Translations under genes and position numbers: made by a program | Source of the DNA: Bin80 sp965261255 | GTDB taxonomy: Bacteria > Bacteroidota > Rhodothermia > Rhodothermales > Bin80 | Assembly (NCBI GenBank): GCA_965261255.1 | Contig: CBDHCQ010000004.1 | Span: forward strand, 186,001 to 250,000 | Reading direction: 5' to 3' | DNA: 64,000 nucleotides | The notes under the pieces: generated by a model | The model's input: the letters and a program-made list of their open reading frames with translations, nothing else | The model's database searches: none | Told to the model about the DNA's origin: nothing | Shown here: piece by piece, positions 46,622 to 56,122 of the stretch | Layout: each line of letters starts with the position of its first letter | How positions within the stretch are numbered: the first letter of the stretch is position 1

Positions 46622-47746
46622 ATGATTACGCATCCCATAGCTGTATTCCTGATTCTGGCAGTTATCGTTTGGGCTGCGGTGTGGCTGGAGTCACATGTAG
46701 CCCTCTTCAAGGCGCTCAGCGCCGCGTTGGTTGGCATACTGTTGGCTATGGTATTATCAAATGTGGGGATCATTCCGGCAGATAACAAGGCCTATGATGT
46801 TCTGATCAATCCCGGTATCAGCCTAGGCATCGTATTGATTTTGCTGGAAGTAAATGTCAAAACCATTCGCAAGGCGGGCGGGGCAATGCTGGCTGCATTT
46901 GGTCTGGGAGCGGTCGGCACGGCTGCGGGTGCATTTGTCTCGGCACTGGTATTGGCGCCGCTCGTTGGGCCGGAGACTTGGAAGTTAGCTGGCCAGTATA
47001 CCGGTACTTATAACGGAGGCGGCGTCAACTTTGCAGCGCTGGGGCGTGCGTTTGATACAAGTAGCGAGCTTTTTGCTGCTGCGATTGCCGCGGATGTACT
47101 ATTGACAGCGCTATGGATGGCCGCTTGCCTGATGGTCCCGCTACTTTTCAGGCAAACGCGAATGAAGAAAAGTACCCAGCCCAAGAGTGGTCTGACACAA
47201 TCTTTGTACAAGAGCAAAGAGCACGTAACCTTGCAGGACACTGCCCTTCTGGTGGTTATAGCACTGGGTGCCGTATGGTTTTCCGAACGATTGGGGAGTA
47301 TAGTTCCAGGCATCCCCGAGGTGCTGTGGTTGACCACTATTGCGCTCGCAGTCGCACAAGTACCACAAGTGCGTCGCCTTTCGGGTGCAGCCATGTTGGG
47401 ATACTATTTACTCCTGCTCTTCCTCACCACGAATGGGGCGCAGTCGGTGGTGCGTAATATTGTAGCTATCGGTCCAGGTGTACTTTACTTTGCGATGGGT
47501 ACATTGATTTTGCATGGAGCGTTTGTGTTCGGATTAGGCGTGTTATTCAGGATAGATCCGACTACGCTGGCAATAGCTTCACAGGCAAATGTAGGCGGAC
47601 CTGCATCGGCAATGGCACTAGCCACTGCACGGGGTGCAGCGGATCGGGTACTATCAGGTGTGGCAGTGGGACTGCTGGGATACGCGATCGGTAACTATAC
47701 TGGTTTTGCAATTGGTATGCTGGCGCGCGGAATCCTGGGGTACTGA
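46622..47746 (+). CDS. DUF819-family inner-membrane transporter-like protein
   Basis: A 374-residue membrane protein with about ten hydrophobic segments, starting ITHPIAVFLILAVIVWAAV. Contains YTGTYNGGGVNFAALGRAFD and NVGGPASAMALATARG, two glycine-rich re-entrant-like motifs characteristic of DUF819 (YjcL) proteins. This family is related to sodium-coupled transporters; substrate unknown. It follows the S9 peptidase by a few bases, which suggests import of a peptidase product, by inference only. Confidence 0.85.
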   Translation: MITHPIAVFLILAVIVWAAVWLESHVALFKALSAALVGILLAMVLSNVGIIPADNKAYDVLINPGISLGIVLILLEVNVKTIRKAGGAMLAAFGLGAVGTAAGAFVSALVLAPLVGPETWKLAGQYTGTYNGGGVNFAALGRAFDTSSELFAAAIAADVLLTALWMAACLMVPLLFRQTRMKKSTQPKSGLTQSLYKSKEHVTLQDTALLVVIALGAVWFSERLGSIVPGIPEVLWLTTIALAVAQVPQVRRLSGAAMLGYYLLLLFLTTNGAQSVVRNIVAIGPGVLYFAMGTLILHGAFVFGLGVLFRIDPTTLAIASQANVGGPASAMALATARGAADRVLSGVAVGLLGYAIGNYTGFAIGMLARGILGY

Positions 47747-47749
47747 GAT

Positions 47750-49693
47750 GTGGACCGTATCAGGTGTGGGCGATGGAAAAATAAGGATGGGAGCAAGTTG
47801 GGACAGGTATTACGGCAAGGGCGTAATTCTGGACGGATCAATACATGTCGTGAATGGAATAAAGATCGTCTTCTACACCACAATAGTTTCGTGATCGGTA
47901 AGCGCCGTAAAATCACTCGGTCGGCTTGGCATCAGGCACGGCGCCTGATGTGGAATTATCGAAAGATACTTGCCATAGGTATGGGCCTCATGGTAGTCAA
48001 TCGTGTGAGTGGGTTTGTGTTACCAGGCAGTAGTAAGTGGTTGATAGACGATGTGATCGGAAACAATCGGATGGAGCTCCTTCTGCCGCTGGCTATCTTG
48101 GCGGCATTGGCTACCATCGTCCAGGCTGGAACGTCCTATTTGTTGTCGAATGTGATCAGCATTGCGGCCCAGCGTGCCATTATGGATATGCGCCGCCGGG
48201 TCCATGACCATGTGATACATCTGCCGGCGCGTTTTTTCGAGCGACACAAGAGCGGGGAGCTTATATCGCGCGTAATGAGTGACGCGGAAGGGATCCGCAA
48301 CCTGGTGGGTACAGGTGTTGTAATGTTGGCGGGGGGCGTAGTCACGGCGGTATTGGCACTCGTAATCATGTTTGTACTCTACTGGCAGCTGACGCTTATT
48401 ACCTGCGTAATCCTGGGAGTCTTCGGGGGCTTGATGGCCTATGCATTCCGGGCATTACGCCCCATATTCAGAAAACGTCAGAAAATCCAGGCGGAGGTGA
48501 CAGGCGCTCTAGGGGAGACACTGGGAGGTATTAGGCTGGTCAAGGCCTATGGCTCCGAAGATCGGGAGCAAGCCAAGTTCAGTGACGGAATTGGAAGGCT
48601 GTTTGATTTGATTGCCAAATCTATTCGAGGACGTTCTGCAACAGTTGCGTTCGGGACAGTCTTTGTTGGCGTGGTTGGCGTTCTCATGATTGTGATGGGG
48701 GGCAGGGCAATCACCGAAGGCGTATTGACACTCGGAGACTTTGTGATGTACATCTTTGTGGTTGGCGTCATGGTAGCTCCGATTGTGCAAATGGCTATGG
48801 TGGGTACGCAAGTTTCGGAGGCGTTTGCGGGTCTCGATCGAATCCGGGAACTGATGGCAGAGACACGTGAAGATGAGGATGAGGATCAGCGTCAGACGCT
48901 GAGAACTGTTCGGGGAGAGATTGTTCTGGAAAACGTACATTTTCGGTACGACGAAACCGTGCCTGTCATACGGAATGTTTCGCTCAGAGCTGCCGAGGGG
49001 ACGACGACTGCGCTTGTTGGTTCAAGCGGTTCAGGCAAGAGCACGCTCGTGAGCCTAGTCATGGGTTTCAATAAACCCGACGCGGGACGGGTTTTGGTGG
49101 ACGGCCAGGATCTGGCAACCTTAAAGTTGAGGGATTACCGCAAGCATCTAGGGGTAGTGATGCAGGAGAATTTCCTGTTTGATGGCACGATCGCGGATAA
49201 CATCCGTTTTGCCCGACCCGAGGCCTCACTCAGCGAGATTGAGGATGCAGGCAGGATTGCCAATGCGGACAAGTTCATCCGAAGCTTTCCCGATGCCTAC
49301 AATACGATAGTTGGTGAGCGAGGGGTCAAACTCAGTGGAGGACAGCGGCAAAGAATCTCCATCGCGCGTGCGATTCTGGCAAACCCAAGAATCTTGATTC
49401 TTGACGAGGCTACGTCCAATCTTGATACGCAAAGCGAGGCGTTAATCCAGGAAGGATTCCAAAATCTGCGTTACGGAAGAACGACGTTCGTGATTGCACA
49501 TCGCCTCTCAACGATCCGCAGCGCAGATCAAATATTGGTCTTGGAGGACGGCGAGATTATCGAACGTGGCAATCATCGCAAACTCTACGACCTAGCAGGC
49601 CGCTATCGCGAGTTGTACGACCAGCAGCATAATTACGAAAAAGATCTTTACGTGAATCCCGGTGAAGACTATTTGCCAAGTCCTAGCAAGTAA
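47750..49693 (+). CDS. MsbA-like ABC exporter (fused membrane and ATPase domains)
   Basis: Up to 647 residues. Six membrane segments between residues about 75 and 370, then an ABC ATPase with Walker A VGSSGSGKSTL, signature LSGGQRQRISIARAIL, Walker B ILILDEATSNLD and a His-loop VIAHRLSTIR. Layout of lipid/multidrug exporters that work as homodimers. The first 50-65 residues from the GTG at 47750 look unlike the family, so the true start may be the GTG near 47893 or the ATG at 47949. Follows the DUF819 gene directly. Confidence 0.9.
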   Translation: MDRIRCGRWKNKDGSKLGQVLRQGRNSGRINTCREWNKDRLLHHNSFVIGKRRKITRSAWHQARRLMWNYRKILAIGMGLMVVNRVSGFVLPGSSKWLIDDVIGNNRMELLLPLAILAALATIVQAGTSYLLSNVISIAAQRAIMDMRRRVHDHVIHLPARFFERHKSGELISRVMSDAEGIRNLVGTGVVMLAGGVVTAVLALVIMFVLYWQLTLITCVILGVFGGLMAYAFRALRPIFRKRQKIQAEVTGALGETLGGIRLVKAYGSEDREQAKFSDGIGRLFDLIAKSIRGRSATVAFGTVFVGVVGVLMIVMGGRAITEGVLTLGDFVMYIFVVGVMVAPIVQMAMVGTQVSEAFAGLDRIRELMAETREDEDEDQRQTLRTVRGEIVLENVHFRYDETVPVIRNVSLRAAEGTTTALVGSSGSGKSTLVSLVMGFNKPDAGRVLVDGQDLATLKLRDYRKHLGVVMQENFLFDGTIADNIRFARPEASLSEIEDAGRIANADKFIRSFPDAYNTIVGERGVKLSGGQRQRISIARAILANPRILILDEATSNLDTQSEALIQEGFQNLRYGRTTFVIAHRLSTIRSADQILVLEDGEIIERGNHRKLYDLAGRYRELYDQQHNYEKDLYVNPGEDYLPSPSK

Positions 49694-49702
49694 AGCTGAG
49701 AA

Positions 49703-50572
49703 TTACAGGCGATAGCGAACAGTAGCCATTATGGTAGTCAGATTCGCCTCACTGAAAGTTGTCGTATAGGTTAGATTTGGGATCTTGTGCTCGGTGTAGC
49801 TGTCCTCACCGGTAATGCTCTGTAAAAGGGTGTAGCTGATACGTATGCCGGCCAGTATCCTGTTTGTGAGCGTATACTCAAACCCAGTGTGCCCGACAGC
49901 TAGGAGAACCGTGTCCGATAGATCTTCGTCAGCCAGCGAGTCATAACTTGAAAGGTCTCCCTTACATGGTGGGCCGGAGCATGAGAAACGCTCCTCGAAG
50001 TACAAACCCGTGACTACTCCGCGTGCTGCTCCCCCTCCCACACCGACATAAGGACGGAACATGCGCGTCTCAGGGAGAAGGCTCAGAAATGCATTCAGAC
50101 GAAAGGAGGATACCTGAAGCCGTCCTAGAGTTGTTGTGACCGTGCTTTGAACCCCACTGCCCGGGTCGTATGCAGGATAGTCTGATCCATCCAGAAATGT
50201 GATACGAGAGAAGACTTGCTCCAGATTTTGTGCGGAGTACTTAACACTTGCGTCTACGCGCAGGTTGCCTTGCTCCCTTCCGGCACCGATGCGAAAAGCA
50301 AACCCCGCATCCGTTGGTATTTGGTAGAACCAGCGATATCCGTCACCGGGTTCACAATCTACCCGACCGGGGTAACAGGATGTGTCGAAATTAAACCCCG
50401 CCTGAGCCAACTCGCCACTTAAGGTCGGGCCTGCCCCGATTTCTACATACCAACCATCTGTTTGAGCGTGCGCGGTTGAAAGTGCAGTTACTGCAATAAT
50501 TGCGAAAACAGTGGCTCGTCTCACAGTTTTAACGGCAAGCTTTGAGGTAAACCGTTTATCTTGGGAATTCAT
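49703..50572 (-). CDS. Outer-membrane beta-barrel protein
   Basis: A 289-residue protein with a signal peptide ending in TALSTAHAQ and a small beta-barrel body of alternating hydrophobic strands, for example WYVEIGAGPTLSGELAQAGF and the terminal TTIMATVRYRL ending in an aromatic-Arg-Leu motif. Resembles OmpW/opacity-type porins. The start lies close to the sulfatase gene on the other strand, so both may share a regulatory spacer of under 30 bases. Confidence 0.75.
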   Translation of the reverse strand: MNSQDKRFTSKLAVKTVRRATVFAIIAVTALSTAHAQTDGWYVEIGAGPTLSGELAQAGFNFDTSCYPGRVDCEPGDGYRWFYQIPTDAGFAFRIGAGREQGNLRVDASVKYSAQNLEQVFSRITFLDGSDYPAYDPGSGVQSTVTTTLGRLQVSSFRLNAFLSLLPETRMFRPYVGVGGGAARGVVTGLYFEERFSCSGPPCKGDLSSYDSLADEDLSDTVLLAVGHTGFEYTLTNRILAGIRISYTLLQSITGEDSYTEHKIPNLTYTTTFSEANLTTIMATVRYRL

Positions 50573-50599
50573 GGCAATTTGGGTAAATATTTCGGCGAA

Positions 50600-51997
50600 A
50601 TGCGTTTTTCGAGTGTACTGGTGGCTTTAGTTATTATCATATTCTGCGGCTGCGAATCAAACTCACGAGTAAGCGGGAATGATTCATTTGCTGGGCAGCC
50701 AAACTTCGTGGTAATCTTTGCCGATGACCTAGGTTACGGGGACTTGGGCATATACGGTCATCCGACGATTCGGACTCCGCATTTGGATCGGATGGCCGCC
50801 GAGGGGCTTCGTTTTACCCAGTTCTATACTGGTGCATCAGTATGTACGCCTAGCCGGGCCGCTCTCCTGACCGGGCGGCTACCTGTTCGAAGCGGCATGG
50901 CAGATGATCGAATCAGAGTGATTTTCCCTCCGAGCAAGGGAGGGTTGCCAGCGGAGGAGATCACCATAGCGGAAGCGCTGAAGTCGGTAGGTTACGCGAC
51001 GGCTGCGATTGGTAAGTGGCATCTGGGGCATCTGCCGGAGTATTTGCCGACGGCACATGGCTTTGATGAGTATTTCGGAATCCCGTACTCAAATGATATG
51101 ACCCCTTCGGCAAGTAAAGGGGCGCGTGTACAGACCTATCCGCCGTTACCGCTTATGCGTGGTGAGGAAATCATTGAAGAGGAGCCTGACCAGCGTCTCT
51201 TGACACGCCGATATACAGAAGAATCGATCGCATTTATTCGCAGCAATGTAGATAACCCTTTTTTCTTGTATGTACCTCATACGATGCCCCATATTCCCAT
51301 TTTTGCATCAGAAAATTTTGAGGGGACGAGTACACGTGGGCTTTACGGGGATGTAATTGAAGAGTTGGACTGGAGCGTTGGACAAATACTGGACGTCCTG
51401 CGTGAGACCGGCTTGGATCGCAAGACATTCGTGATTTTCACTAGCGACAATGGTCCATGGCTTACCGTGGGGCTGGCAGGTGGTACAGCTGGGCTCCTAC
51501 GCAATGGGAAGGGAACGACGTGGGAAGGAGGGATGCGTGTGCCTACTATAGCTTGGTGGCCGGAGACTATCCCGGCTGGTGACATTACGCAGGCGCTGGG
51601 GACGACCATGGATCTGCTACCGACAATGCTGGGACTGGCCGGTGCAGCTCTGCCGGGCGACCGGGTTCTGGATGGCGTCGACCTGACACCGGTTCTTAAG
51701 GATCCTGCGGCCCGTGTACGGGAATCTGTATACTACTATCGAGGCGCACAATTGTGGGCCGCGCGGAAGGGCCCCTGGAAAATGCATTACATTACGCGCA
51801 GCGCCTATGTGGGAGATCAGCCGGTCATGCATGTTCCACCCGCGCTCTATCACCTCGACCGGGATCCAGGAGAGCGGTTCAATGTAGCCGAGGACGAGCC
51901 GGAGGTCCTGCTTGAGATCCAGGCAATGGTGGACGCACATAAGGAGGATCTCGTAAAAGCACCGACGCAACTAGATATTCCAGAATGGAACGACTAA
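50600..51997 (+). CDS. Arylsulfatase-like lipoprotein
   Basis: About 465 residues from MRFSSVLVALVIIIFCGC (lipobox); the ATG at 50561 would overlap the divergent beta-barrel gene. Sulfatase signature SVCTPSRAALLTGRLPVR near residue 80 with the Cys that is converted to formylglycine, metal-binding ADDLGYGDLG near 42, then GKWHLGH and TSDNGPW. Family members cleave sulfate esters from glycans or small molecules. The next gene, a formylglycine-generating enzyme, overlaps it by 13 bp, so enzyme and activator are made together. Anchored in the envelope. Confidence 0.93.
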   Translation: MRFSSVLVALVIIIFCGCESNSRVSGNDSFAGQPNFVVIFADDLGYGDLGIYGHPTIRTPHLDRMAAEGLRFTQFYTGASVCTPSRAALLTGRLPVRSGMADDRIRVIFPPSKGGLPAEEITIAEALKSVGYATAAIGKWHLGHLPEYLPTAHGFDEYFGIPYSNDMTPSASKGARVQTYPPLPLMRGEEIIEEEPDQRLLTRRYTEESIAFIRSNVDNPFFLYVPHTMPHIPIFASENFEGTSTRGLYGDVIEELDWSVGQILDVLRETGLDRKTFVIFTSDNGPWLTVGLAGGTAGLLRNGKGTTWEGGMRVPTIAWWPETIPAGDITQALGTTMDLLPTMLGLAGAALPGDRVLDGVDLTPVLKDPAARVRESVYYYRGAQLWAARKGPWKMHYITRSAYVGDQPVMHVPPALYHLDRDPGERFNVAEDEPEVLLEIQAMVDAHKEDLVKAPTQLDIPEWND

Positions 51998-52848
51998 CAG
52001 GTTGCTTCTTGGTATTGCTGTTTTTTGGTATAACTGCGTGTAGTCAGGGGCCACCTCCAATCCCGCCGCCTGGCATGGTGTACATCCCGGGTGGAAGAAC
52101 ACAGATTGGTTCAGAGGATGGTATACCCCATGAGCGGCCAGCCTTCAAGACACGAGTCAAGTCTTTTTTTATGGATGCATCCCCCGTTACTGTTGGAGGA
52201 TTTCGGGAGTTCATTCAGACAACAGGGTACGTGACTGAGGCTGAGTCGTTTGGGAACGCAGCCGTATTCAACGTCGGAACCAGGCAGTGGGAGCTCAGAG
52301 ACGGGGCGTACTGGGAGTGGCCAATGGGGCTGGATGGTCAGCCAGCACCAGAGAATCATCCGGTAACGCAGGTATCGTGGAATGATGCAGTTGCCTATGC
52401 GGCATGGGCTGATAAACGGCTCCCGACTGAGATAGAATGGGAGCATGCCGCCCGTCAGGGAAGCGATGGTCAGTATGCTTGGGGGGATTCGCTTGTAAAA
52501 GATGGCCAGCACAAGGCGAATGTATGGAATGGGCGATTCCCCGCGTTCAATACCAATGCGGATGGATATGCGACCACCTCACCTGTTGGAGTATTCGGGA
52601 CCACATCAACGGGACTCGTTGATATGGGCGGCAATGTTTGGGAGTGGACAGCGGACTGGTATCGATCGTATGCAGACCGCAATAAAGAATTCCAGCCGAA
52701 CCCAAGCAGCGAAAAAGCACAGCGCGGAGGGAGTTTTCTGTGCGAACCGGGCTGGTGTCACGGCTATCGTGTGTCCGGGCGAAGCCACTCAACACCGGAG
52801 ACGGCACTCTATCACGTAGGCTTCCGCCTCGTGAAGGATGTGCCGTAA
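51985..52848 (+). CDS. Formylglycine-generating enzyme (sulfatase activator) lipoprotein
   Basis: A 287-residue FGE-sulfatase domain protein with a lipobox (FFGITAC). FGE signature: GMVYIPGG near 29, LPTEIEWEHAARQG, MGGNVWEWTADWY, and RGGSFLCEPGWCHGYRVSGR near 250. Both cysteines of that last motif match the two redox-active cysteines of aerobic FGE (RGGSYLCxxxYCxRYR), so it is probably catalytic rather than a structural homologue. Overlap with the sulfatase by 13 bp means translational coupling. It probably acts on the envelope side on the exported sulfatase, which is unusual since many FGEs act in the cytoplasm. Confidence 0.88.
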   Translation: MERLTGCFLVLLFFGITACSQGPPPIPPPGMVYIPGGRTQIGSEDGIPHERPAFKTRVKSFFMDASPVTVGGFREFIQTTGYVTEAESFGNAAVFNVGTRQWELRDGAYWEWPMGLDGQPAPENHPVTQVSWNDAVAYAAWADKRLPTEIEWEHAARQGSDGQYAWGDSLVKDGQHKANVWNGRFPAFNTNADGYATTSPVGVFGTTSTGLVDMGGNVWEWTADWYRSYADRNKEFQPNPSSEKAQRGGSFLCEPGWCHGYRVSGRSHSTPETALYHVGFRLVKDVP

Positions 52849-53417
52849 TTCAGGTACTCATCAACTGCCGCCACAGCGGTATTCATGCGTTCGGCGTAGG
52901 TCCCTTTGATACTGACCGTGTTCAGAGCATGCTTTTTGGTCTCAGCGCGCAGGAGCACATGCGAACGCAAACGTTCTTCTGGACTTGCACGTTGGCCGGG
53001 ATCTGGTTCCCATGGAATATCCGGTTCTGTGAACAGGTATAGTCCTGATCTATGGGACAAGGCGGACTCCTCAATGTCTGATGGGCATGATCCAAAGTAG
53101 ATGCGCTGGTAAACACATGTAGTGAAGAGATCTGTATCCACGAATAGAACCCTGCGGGCCTGAGGCCGCATCTGAGCGACAAGTTTCAGGTGTCCCTGAG
53201 CAATGGCATAGACATCAGATTCTTCGGGAAGTGCCCCTTTGTTGTCGACAAATAGACGCAGGTACTCCGCAGCCCAGGTCGTCTTGTAATGTTTCGCCAG
53301 AGCCGCCGCCAGTGTTGTTTTCCCGGTCGACTCTGCCCCCATCAATACCACGGTATGTAGGCGGCTGATGTCAGCGGTCGCCAGTTTAATCTCCTGTTGG
53401 TCTGTTTTATAGGCCAT
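52812..53417 (-). CDS. NadR-like nicotinamide riboside kinase-type ATPase
   Basis: A 201-residue P-loop kinase. Walker A MGAESTGKTTL near residue 26, then WAAEYLRLF, and VLFVDTDLFTT for the acidic strand; this set matches the ribosylnicotinamide kinase domain of NadR, which makes NMN in NAD salvage. No NMN adenylyltransferase domain is fused to it. The 3' end overlaps the FGE gene on the other strand by 37 bp. Confidence 0.8.
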   Translation of the reverse strand: MAYKTDQQEIKLATADISRLHTVVLMGAESTGKTTLAAALAKHYKTTWAAEYLRLFVDNKGALPEESDVYAIAQGHLKLVAQMRPQARRVLFVDTDLFTTCVYQRIYFGSCPSDIEESALSHRSGLYLFTEPDIPWEPDPGQRASPEERLRSHVLLRAETKKHALNTVSIKGTYAERMNTAVAAVDEYLNYGTSFTRRKPT

Positions 53418-53712
53418 GCATCAATCAACCGCAAATGTTCTTAACGGAATGAACCCAAGTATAACCATTGGGAGCTATGTATAATTATGCAAGCCGCTCA
53501 AATTATTTTTGATGTTTCATCGCCTTGTTCTCGTTTCAGACTTGTCACTCGGCCTGATGGGTTATGGTATTTTTGAAATATCAGGTCGCTTTTGTATAGA
53601 TAAAACTTATGGGGTTAGGTATGAGCCGGAATAAAAGAGCGGCAAATCGCGTCTTATTTTTATTGCATGACATGCATATAACTCTCAACCAGTCATACAA
53701 GAGTGAGAATTT
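53418..53712. other. Spacer without a gene
   Basis: Nearly 300 bases upstream of the dioxygenase gene. No convincing reading frame or RNA. It is AT-rich around 53480-53600 and should contain the promoters of the divergent nadR-like and dioxygenase genes. Confidence 0.4.
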
Positions 53713-54507
53713 ATGGATTCAGACGATAGGCCAGTTGGTCGGATACTTAGTCGAAGGGAGATTATGCAGATCTTCGGAGCTGCTTTCCTGGTAAGTTCGG
53801 GAAGCGACGCTGTCAGGCAACCGGCTTCCGCAGTGGGGAAGACGGCGTTGCCCCCATGTATTGTTCGTCCTGAGCAGACAGAGGGTCCCTTTTTTGCAGA
53901 TCTGGAGCTTGAGCGGTCCGATATTCGAACTGAACCGTCTACAGGGGTCTTCCTGCCGGGTTTGCCATTGGAGTTGACCTTCCAGGTATCCCGGGTTGGC
54001 AATGAAGAATGTGCTCCATTGTCCGGTGCCAGAGTAGATATTTGGCAGTGTGATGCAGTGGGACGCTACTCGGCATTTCAAGATCGGAGTGCAGGTGGAG
54101 ATCTGCGCGAAGAGAAATTCCTGCGTGGTTATCAGTTGACTGATGCGTCTGGAACGGCCAGATTCATGACAATTTATCCAGGATGGTATCGGGGGCGGGC
54201 AGTGCATATTCATTTCAAGATACGGACCGAGGTCAGTCGGGGCAGTGCATATGAGTTCACTTCGCAGCTCTATTTTGACGATGCACTGTCTGATCAGGTG
54301 TATGCTGAAGCGCCATATGTAGCTCGTGGAGTGCGTACTACACGGAATTCCAATGATGGAATTTTTCGGCGCACCGGCGATAATCTGATGCTTGATCTTT
54401 CCCCTAATGATGAAGGCTATCAGGCGACGTTCGATATTGGCCTTGACCTGTCTGACGCCGACACCGGCGGTCGGGATTCAAATCGTAGGTCTCGCAGGTC
54501 CAATTAA
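53713..54507 (+). CDS. Intradiol ring-cleavage dioxygenase-like protein with Tat-like signal
   Basis: A 264-residue protein with SRREIMQIFGAAFLVSSG at 14-31 as an export signal of the Tat type. The body belongs to the intradiol dioxygenase family: RPEQTEGPFF, then VDIWQCDAVGRYS and TIYPGWYRGRAVHIHFKI, which carry the two tyrosine and two histidine ligands of the non-haem Fe(III) centre. Cytoplasmic members cleave catechols; exported, short members are common in Bacteroidota and have unknown substrates. Stands alone. C-terminal tail is Arg/Asp-rich. Confidence 0.87.
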   Translation: MDSDDRPVGRILSRREIMQIFGAAFLVSSGSDAVRQPASAVGKTALPPCIVRPEQTEGPFFADLELERSDIRTEPSTGVFLPGLPLELTFQVSRVGNEECAPLSGARVDIWQCDAVGRYSAFQDRSAGGDLREEKFLRGYQLTDASGTARFMTIYPGWYRGRAVHIHFKIRTEVSRGSAYEFTSQLYFDDALSDQVYAEAPYVARGVRTTRNSNDGIFRRTGDNLMLDLSPNDEGYQATFDIGLDLSDADTGGRDSNRRSRRSN

Positions 54508-54511
54508 AGGT

Positions 54512-54536
54512 ATTGGGTCAGACTCAATCTGGTTTT
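54512..54536 (+). terminator. Rho-independent terminator-like hairpin after the dioxygenase gene
   Basis: Seven-pair stem ATTGGGT/ACTCAAT with one G-U pair and a 3-base loop (CAG), then CTGGTTTT. Lies four bases after the dioxygenase stop region. Short U-tract makes it only moderately convincing. Confidence 0.4.
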
Positions 54537-54539
54537 AAA

Positions 54540-54958
54540 GGGAGCGTCTAAGCTTCGAACTGAATATGGACTTTGCTGTGGGTTCCCATCAGCAGTGATC
54601 GAACGATTACAGTTGATCAGTGTAGCAGTTTATTGCTATTGACGCAGACAAATTACTAACGCTGCCGTCTGAATAGGTACGTCATTAGGGGGGCGCGAAG
54701 ATGGATGGAAGGTGGCGTCTGTAGAAGGCGGTTTTGCTCAAGCTCAATTATCCAACTCAAAAGCCATTAGAGTGCATTGTTAAAGCTTCGTGTCAACTAA
54801 TCTGACACAAATTACAGATATAGATGTACTCAATCAGAATGAGATTCTAGAACGGTTACGGTTTCAGACAGCGTCAGTATTTTCAGATCAGTTGGAATAA
54901 TCAGGCCAGGCAATTGTACTAGGCAAGTATTCTGAATAATGCACGGCAGCGGGCTGCT
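54540..54958. other. Spacer upstream of recG
   Basis: About 420 bases in which I see no gene, RNA or repeat. Short frames on both strands are poor. It should contain the recG promoter. Confidence 0.4.
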
Positions 54959-56020
54959 ATGGCACGGTACGTATTTGCTGAGGGAATCAAATATCTCAAG
55001 GGGGTAGGACCAGCGCGCGCAGACGCATTGTCCCAGGTTGGCATAAAGACATGTCGTGACCTCCTGCACTTCTATCCCCGGCGTTACCTTGATCACACCA
55101 ATGTGTCTCGGGTGATAGACCTAAAAAAGGAGGGAGAGACCGTAACGATTATAGGGACCGTTGTTAGTACCAAGGTTATTTCCGGTCGTCACCGTGAACG
55201 ATTTGAAGTAGATGTTCGTGACGATCGGGGCGGTCGTTTAAAACTGGTCTGGTTCAAGGGCTATAAATGGCTAGGTCGATTTTTTGTGGAGGGCTATCGT
55301 ATTGCATTCACAGGGGATGTGTCTTCAAAGTATGGAGGAAGATGGACAATAGTGCACCCGGATTTCGACAGACTGGATGAAGGCGGGCCGCGACTCTCAA
55401 CAGCTCGGATTATGGCACTTTATCCTGGCAGCGCACGGTTACAGGCGGTAGGATTGAGCAGCAGGACATTTCGGCATATAATTTATCGACTCATCAAAAC
55501 GCGCGGGCTGGAGTTCCCGCAGGTCCTTCCCGAATGGGTTCAGGAGGAATATGACTTATTGGATGGTCGCGTAGCCCTGCGTGCTATTCATTTCCCGAAA
55601 AGTCATGACGAACTTCATAAAGCCAAGCAGCGACTAAAATTTGAGGAGTTATTCTTTCTCCAGCTCATGCTCCGGCAGATCAAGAAGATGCGTGCCAAGC
55701 GAATGGGCATTCGTCTGGAGGTTCAGGGTTCACGCTGTTCGCAGTTTATCAATGATGTATTGCCGTTTGAATTGACACAGGATCAGAAGAAAACCCTGAG
55801 CGATATTAAACGGGATATGCTAAGTGGGCACCCCATGTACCGCATGCTGCAGGGCGATGTGGGTTGCGGAAAGACGGTTGTTGCTGTTGCAGCGTTGATT
55901 CTGGTAGTAGACAGCAAATTCCAGGGCGCTTTCATGGCACCAACAGAGGTTCTGGCGGAACAGCAGTATACCAGCCTTCAAAGGTATCTAGAGCCTATCG
56001 GCATTCGTGTGTGTTTACTG
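54959..56020 (+). pseudogene. recG: Truncated recG: N-terminal half only
   Basis: Residues 1-354 match the RecG ATP-dependent helicase: N-terminal wedge/OB region (LKGVGPARADALSQVGI, VSRVIDLKKEGETVTIIGTV), then LTQDQKKTLSDIKRDM, Walker A GDVGCGKTVVAVAAL and motif Ia MAPTEVLAEQQY. Similarity ends at GIRVCLLM near base 56020; motifs II-VI and the C-terminal domain (more than 300 residues) are absent. The frame runs on for 33 codons through a tRNA-Ser-like sequence to 56122. RecG remodels stalled forks, so this copy cannot be active unless the rest is elsewhere. An assembly joint at this position cannot be excluded from sequence alone. Confidence 0.85.
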
Positions 56021-56022
56021 AT

Positions 56023-56103
56023 GGAGGGCAGAGTGGTCGAATGCACTGGTCTTGAAAGCAGGCGTACCGCGGGGTACTGGAGGTTCGAATCCCTGCCCTT
56101 CCG
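56023..56103 (+). pseudogene. Degenerate tRNA-Ser(TGA)-like sequence at the recG break
   Basis: Contains the D-arm-like AGAGTGGTCGAATGCAC, an anticodon loop CTTGAAA (anticodon TGA), a variable arm GTACC/GGTAC of the serine type, a T-loop TTCGAAT and a 3' end CCCTTCCG. The 5' acceptor strand lacks several bases, the anticodon stem CTGGT/GCAGG and the T-stem are mispaired, and no CCA is encoded. It reads as a serine tRNA remnant, or a gene with several base changes. It sits exactly where recG sequence ends, as expected of an attachment-site relic. Confidence 0.55.
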
Positions 56104-56122
56104 CAATGAGGGGTCTTTGTGA

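Noticed and set aside
47634..47894. An 86-codon frame bridging the DUF819 and ABC exporter genes
   Set aside because: Overlaps the 3' end of the DUF819 gene out of frame and has no family features.
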